Assembly: GCF_900109935.1 (NCBI RefSeq) | Contig: NZ_FOBV01000002.1 | Coordinates: forward strand, 642,592-706,591 | Reading direction: 5' to 3' | DNA: 64,000 nt | Origin: Chryseobacterium taichungense | GTDB taxonomy: Bacteria; Bacteroidota; Bacteroidia; Flavobacteriales; Weeksellaceae | Part shown: one piece after another, positions 61,933-64,000 of the stretch | Layout: the number at the start of each line of letters is the position of its first letter | Position numbering within the stretch: position 1 is the stretch's first letter | Notes under the pieces: model-generated | What the model was told of the DNA's origin: nothing | Database searches by the model: none | The model's input: the letters and a program-made list of their open reading frames with translations, nothing else | Translations under genes and position numbers: made by a program

Positions 61933-62640
61933 ATGAAATATAAAAGAATCCTTCTGAAACTTAGCGGAGAGGCCTTAATGGGAAACAGACAATATGGTAT
62001 TGACAACGACAGACTTCAGGAATACGCAGCTGAGATCAAAAAAGTAGTAGACAAAGGCTGTGAGGTTGCCATTGTTATAGGAGGAGGAAATATTTTCCGT
62101 GGTGTGGCAGGAGCTGCAAAAGGAATGGACAGGGTGCAGGGAGATTATATGGGAATGCTTGCAACGGTAATCAATGGGATGGCGCTTCAAGGTGCGTTGG
62201 AAGATGCCGGAATCAAGACAAGACTTCAATCTGCCATTGAAATGGACAAGGTAGCAGAACCTTTCATCAAAAGAAGAGCAGTAAGACATCTTGAAAAGGG
62301 TAGAGTAGTAATCTTCGGTGCAGGAACAGGAAATCCTTATTTCACAACGGATACTGCAGCAACATTAAGAGCAATTGAAATTGGAGCTGATGTCATTTTA
62401 AAAGGAACAAGAGTAGACGGAATCTACGACAGCGATCCTGAAAAAAATGTAAACGCGGTAAAATATAATTCATTATCTTTTGACGAGGTTTATGCTAAAA
62501 ATCTTAAAGTGATGGATATGACTGCATTTACATTAAGTCACGAAAATAAATTACCGATCATTGTTTTTGATATGAACAAAGACGGAAATCTTGAAAAAAT
62601 TGTAGACGGAGAAAATGTTGGTACTTTAGTCGATTTGTAA
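61933..62640 (+). CDS. pyrH: UMP kinase
   Basis: A 235-residue amino-acid-kinase-fold enzyme converting UMP to UDP. Signature segments are [65 protein letters not shown] and [17 protein letters not shown]. Length is standard. It is usually paired with frr; here the pair is separated by a terminator and a peptide gene. Confidence 0.97.
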   Translation: MKYKRILLKLSGEALMGNRQYGIDNDRLQEYAAEIKKVVDKGCEVAIVIGGGNIFRGVAGAAKGMDRVQGDYMGMLATVINGMALQGALEDAGIKTRLQSAIEMDKVAEPFIKRRAVRHLEKGRVVIFGAGTGNPYFTTDTAATLRAIEIGADVILKGTRVDGIYDSDPEKNVNAVKYNSLSFDEVYAKNLKVMDMTAFTLSHENKLPIIVFDMNKDGNLEKIVDGENVGTLVDL

Positions 62641-62734
62641 TTTAAAAAATTAAGTAAGGATTTAAATAGTTTAATTAAAACAATTTAGAAGTTCGGAAAC
62701 TACTTATAAACATTTAAATTACTGAAAATATAAT

Positions 62735-62776
62735 TGCCTGATTATTACTTTAATAGCTAATAATCGGGCATTTTTT
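62735..62776 (+). terminator. terminator of pyrH
   Basis: TGCCTGATTATTA and TAATAATCGGGCA pair (one G.U) around a ten-base loop and are followed by six T. Confidence 0.88.
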
Positions 62777-62852
62777 ATAAAATCTCTGAATCTCAAAATT
62801 AATGATTTAAAAAATATTATAATTTAAATCTCTGTAAGGAGAAATTTATTAT

Positions 62853-62860
62853 TATATTTG
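62853..62860 (+). promoter_or_regulatory. promoter -7 box of GG-leader peptide gene (TATATTTG)
   Basis: A TAnnTTTG match 25 bp upstream of the peptide start and downstream of the pyrH terminator. The -33 element is weak. Confidence 0.5.
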
Positions 62861-62885
62861 ATTTACAATCAAATAAAGTATTATT

Positions 62886-63053
62886 ATGAAAAATCTAAAA
62901 AAATTACCGAAGAAAGAATTGAAGACAATTCTAGGTGGCAGACCGCCTCTGGGATGTAACGATTGGAACCAGGCGCAGGGCTGCTGCAGATCGTGGGACC
63001 CAGGTTACTGCGGAAATACAACCTGTCCTGATTCACCACCGCCACTTTGCTAA
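62886..63053 (+). CDS. GG-leader, cysteine-rich secreted peptide precursor (bacteriocin-like)
   Basis: A 55-residue precursor. The leader MKNLKKLPKKELKTILGG is a typical double-glycine leader of Bacteroidetes natural-product precursors, cleaved by C39-type peptidase transporters. The predicted 37-residue core begins RPPLGCNDW and holds six cysteines, three tryptophan/tyrosine residues and Pro runs (PDSPPPLC), so it is probably disulfide-bonded or modified. It has its own promoter box and terminator. No modifying enzyme or exporter is nearby. Activity (antimicrobial or signalling) is inferred only from the leader type. Confidence 0.78.
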   Translation: MKNLKKLPKKELKTILGGRPPLGCNDWNQAQGCCRSWDPGYCGNTTCPDSPPPLC

Positions 63054-63060
63054 TCTCTTA

Positions 63061-63088
63061 AAGCTCCAATTCATAAGATTTGGAGCTT
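63061..63088 (+). terminator. terminator of GG-leader peptide gene
   Basis: AAGCTCCAA and TTGGAGCTT pair perfectly around a ten-base loop, followed by ATTTATG, a weak U-tract. Confidence 0.75.
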
Positions 63089-63158
63089 ATTTATGTATAA
63101 GCTTGATTTAAGTTATTCTTTCATATATGAAGACTCAATCTGTGAATTTTAATTTGTT

Positions 63159-63173
63159 ATGCTATCATAGCAT
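63159..63173. promoter_or_regulatory. 15-bp palindrome upstream of frr
   Basis: ATGCTATCATAGCAT is a perfect palindrome around a central C, 17 bp before a TATCTTTG box (63190-63197). It is a possible operator; no regulator can be named. Confidence 0.35.
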
Positions 63174-63315
63174 TTTCCGGATATTTTATTATCTTTGAAA
63201 CCGGTAAAAAATAGTAATAAAATAGTAAAAAACGATTATTTGTAATAGATTTCAGAATCGTAATTTACGAATCAAACTATTTAAAATGTGCAACTTATCA
63301 AATTTTTATTATATA

Positions 63316-63870
63316 ATGGAAGAATTAGATCTTATAGTAGAGTCTGTACAACACGATATGGAAGCAGCTGTTAAGCACCTGGATCATGCATTTCAAAGAA
63401 TCAGAGCGGGACGTGCGTCAACGAATATGGTTCAGGATGTAATGGTAGAATATTACGGAGCAATGACTCCTATCAACCAGGTGGCGAATGTTTCTGTTCC
63501 GGATGCGATGACGATTTCTATTCAACCTTGGGATGCTAAAGCAATTAATGATATTGAGAAAGCGATTATTAATTCAAATCTTGGCTTTGCTCCTTCTAAC
63601 AACGGGATCAATATTATCCTTAATGTTCCGCCATTAACGGAAGAAAGAAGAAGAGAGCTGGCAAAACAGGCAAAATCTGAAACTGAAGATACAAAAGTTG
63701 TTGTAAGAAATGCCAGACAAAATGGTCTGAAAGAACTTAAAAAGCTTGACGGTGTCTCTGAAGACATTATTAAAGGTATCGAAGCAGATATCCAGGTTCT
63801 TACGGATAAATATGTGAAAATTTGTGATGAACACCTGAAGGTTAAAGAAGCTGAAATTATGAAAGTATAA
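63316..63870 (+). CDS. frr: ribosome recycling factor
   Basis: A 184-residue factor that splits post-termination ribosomes with EF-G. Signature segments are AFQRIRAGRASTNMVQDVMVEYYGAMTPINQVANVSVPDAMTISIQPWD, NLGFAPSNNGINIILNVPPLTEERRRELAKQAK and VRNARQNGLKELKKL. I chose ATG 63316 (MEELDLIVES); a longer frame from 63286 adds ten residues without family support. Confidence 0.97.
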   Translation: MEELDLIVESVQHDMEAAVKHLDHAFQRIRAGRASTNMVQDVMVEYYGAMTPINQVANVSVPDAMTISIQPWDAKAINDIEKAIINSNLGFAPSNNGINIILNVPPLTEERRRELAKQAKSETEDTKVVVRNARQNGLKELKKLDGVSEDIIKGIEADIQVLTDKYVKICDEHLKVKEAEIMKV

Positions 63871-63913
63871 TTTTCAGTTTTTAAATAATAAAGCGGCTCT
63901 TGAGGCTAGTCAT

Positions 63914-63938
63914 GGTCGGAAGAAATTCCGACCTTTTT
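63914..63938 (+). terminator. terminator of frr
   Basis: GGTCGGAA and TTCCGACC pair perfectly around GAAA, a stable tetraloop, followed by five T. The remaining 60 bases of the window show no recognisable gene. Confidence 0.88.
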
Positions 63939-64000
63939 ATGTTTTGAAAACTTTTGTGGGATCCCCTCCCGCAAATACGATTAAAATAGCAGTAATCATA

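Noticed and set aside
1..64000. rRNA and tRNA genes
   Set aside because: I looked for the conserved T-loop and anticodon-arm patterns in the intergenic gaps and saw none, but a tRNAscan run would be decisive.

Overview
The window is about 64 kb of AT-rich chromosome from a flavobacterium, most likely Chryseobacterium or a close relative in the Weeksellaceae. This is inferred from content: a type IX secretion protein (PorQ), a TamL-type lipoprotein, TonB-dependent receptors, a short Bacteroidetes-type primary sigma factor, subtype-iii type VI secretion genes, a GG-leader peptide, promoters of the TAnnTTTG type, and A-rich leaders that mostly lack a Shine-Dalgarno sequence. I saw no rRNA, tRNA, CRISPR array or prophage.

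Layout. 0-8.9 kb: a small lipoprotein, gyrA, a TPR protein, pncA, then a four-gene bacillithiol-type redox operon ending in a Crp-like regulator and two further tandem Crp-like regulators. 9-20 kb: a general-stress block with an Asp/Tyr-rich plus RGG/KGG protein, a DUF892 ferritin-like protein, a large catalase, a zinc alcohol dehydrogenase, a CinA-domain protein, two SDRs, a lipoprotein, an FAD/Rieske oxidoreductase, a duplicated membrane protein and a Gsp26-like flavin protein. Inside it lies a tandem array of three multi-branched palindromic repeats. 20-22 kb: a MITE-like element and three XRE regulators divergent from a SymE-like protein. 22-32 kb: kdsA, a TonB receptor, a DUF3347 protein, rpoD, an S1/P1 nuclease, and a three-gene type VI secretion cluster (tssG-tssN-tssK). 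32-38 kb: an aminotransferase, an IS110 element inserted in a palindromic repeat, a fourth multi-branched repeat, and uvrA. 38-50 kb: a TonB receptor, a DUF2490 protein, an M48 protease, an HD hydrolase and a MarR-headed fatty-acid beta-oxidation operon interrupted by a four-helix-bundle (IVP) cassette. 50-64 kb: a FecCD-type ABC importer with TlpA, a ferredoxin-type reductase, SanA, TamL, an rRNA methyltransferase, a YtxH/holin-like envelope operon, cmk, porQ, pyrH, a Cys-rich GG-leader peptide and frr.

The strongest new observation is at the IS110 element. Its boundaries can be set to the base because it splits a repeat whose intact sibling lies 31 bp downstream. The non-coding left end then contains two stem-bounded loops. 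One loop carries short sequences matching both sides of the target, and the other matches both ends of the element, as expected for a bridge RNA. Also notable are the orphan Cys-rich GG-leader peptide between pyrH and frr, the branched palindromic repeats that sit between convergent genes, and a perfect 25-bp GC-rich hairpin inside a second dispersed repeat family.

Functions are inferred from motifs read by eye. No database search was possible.
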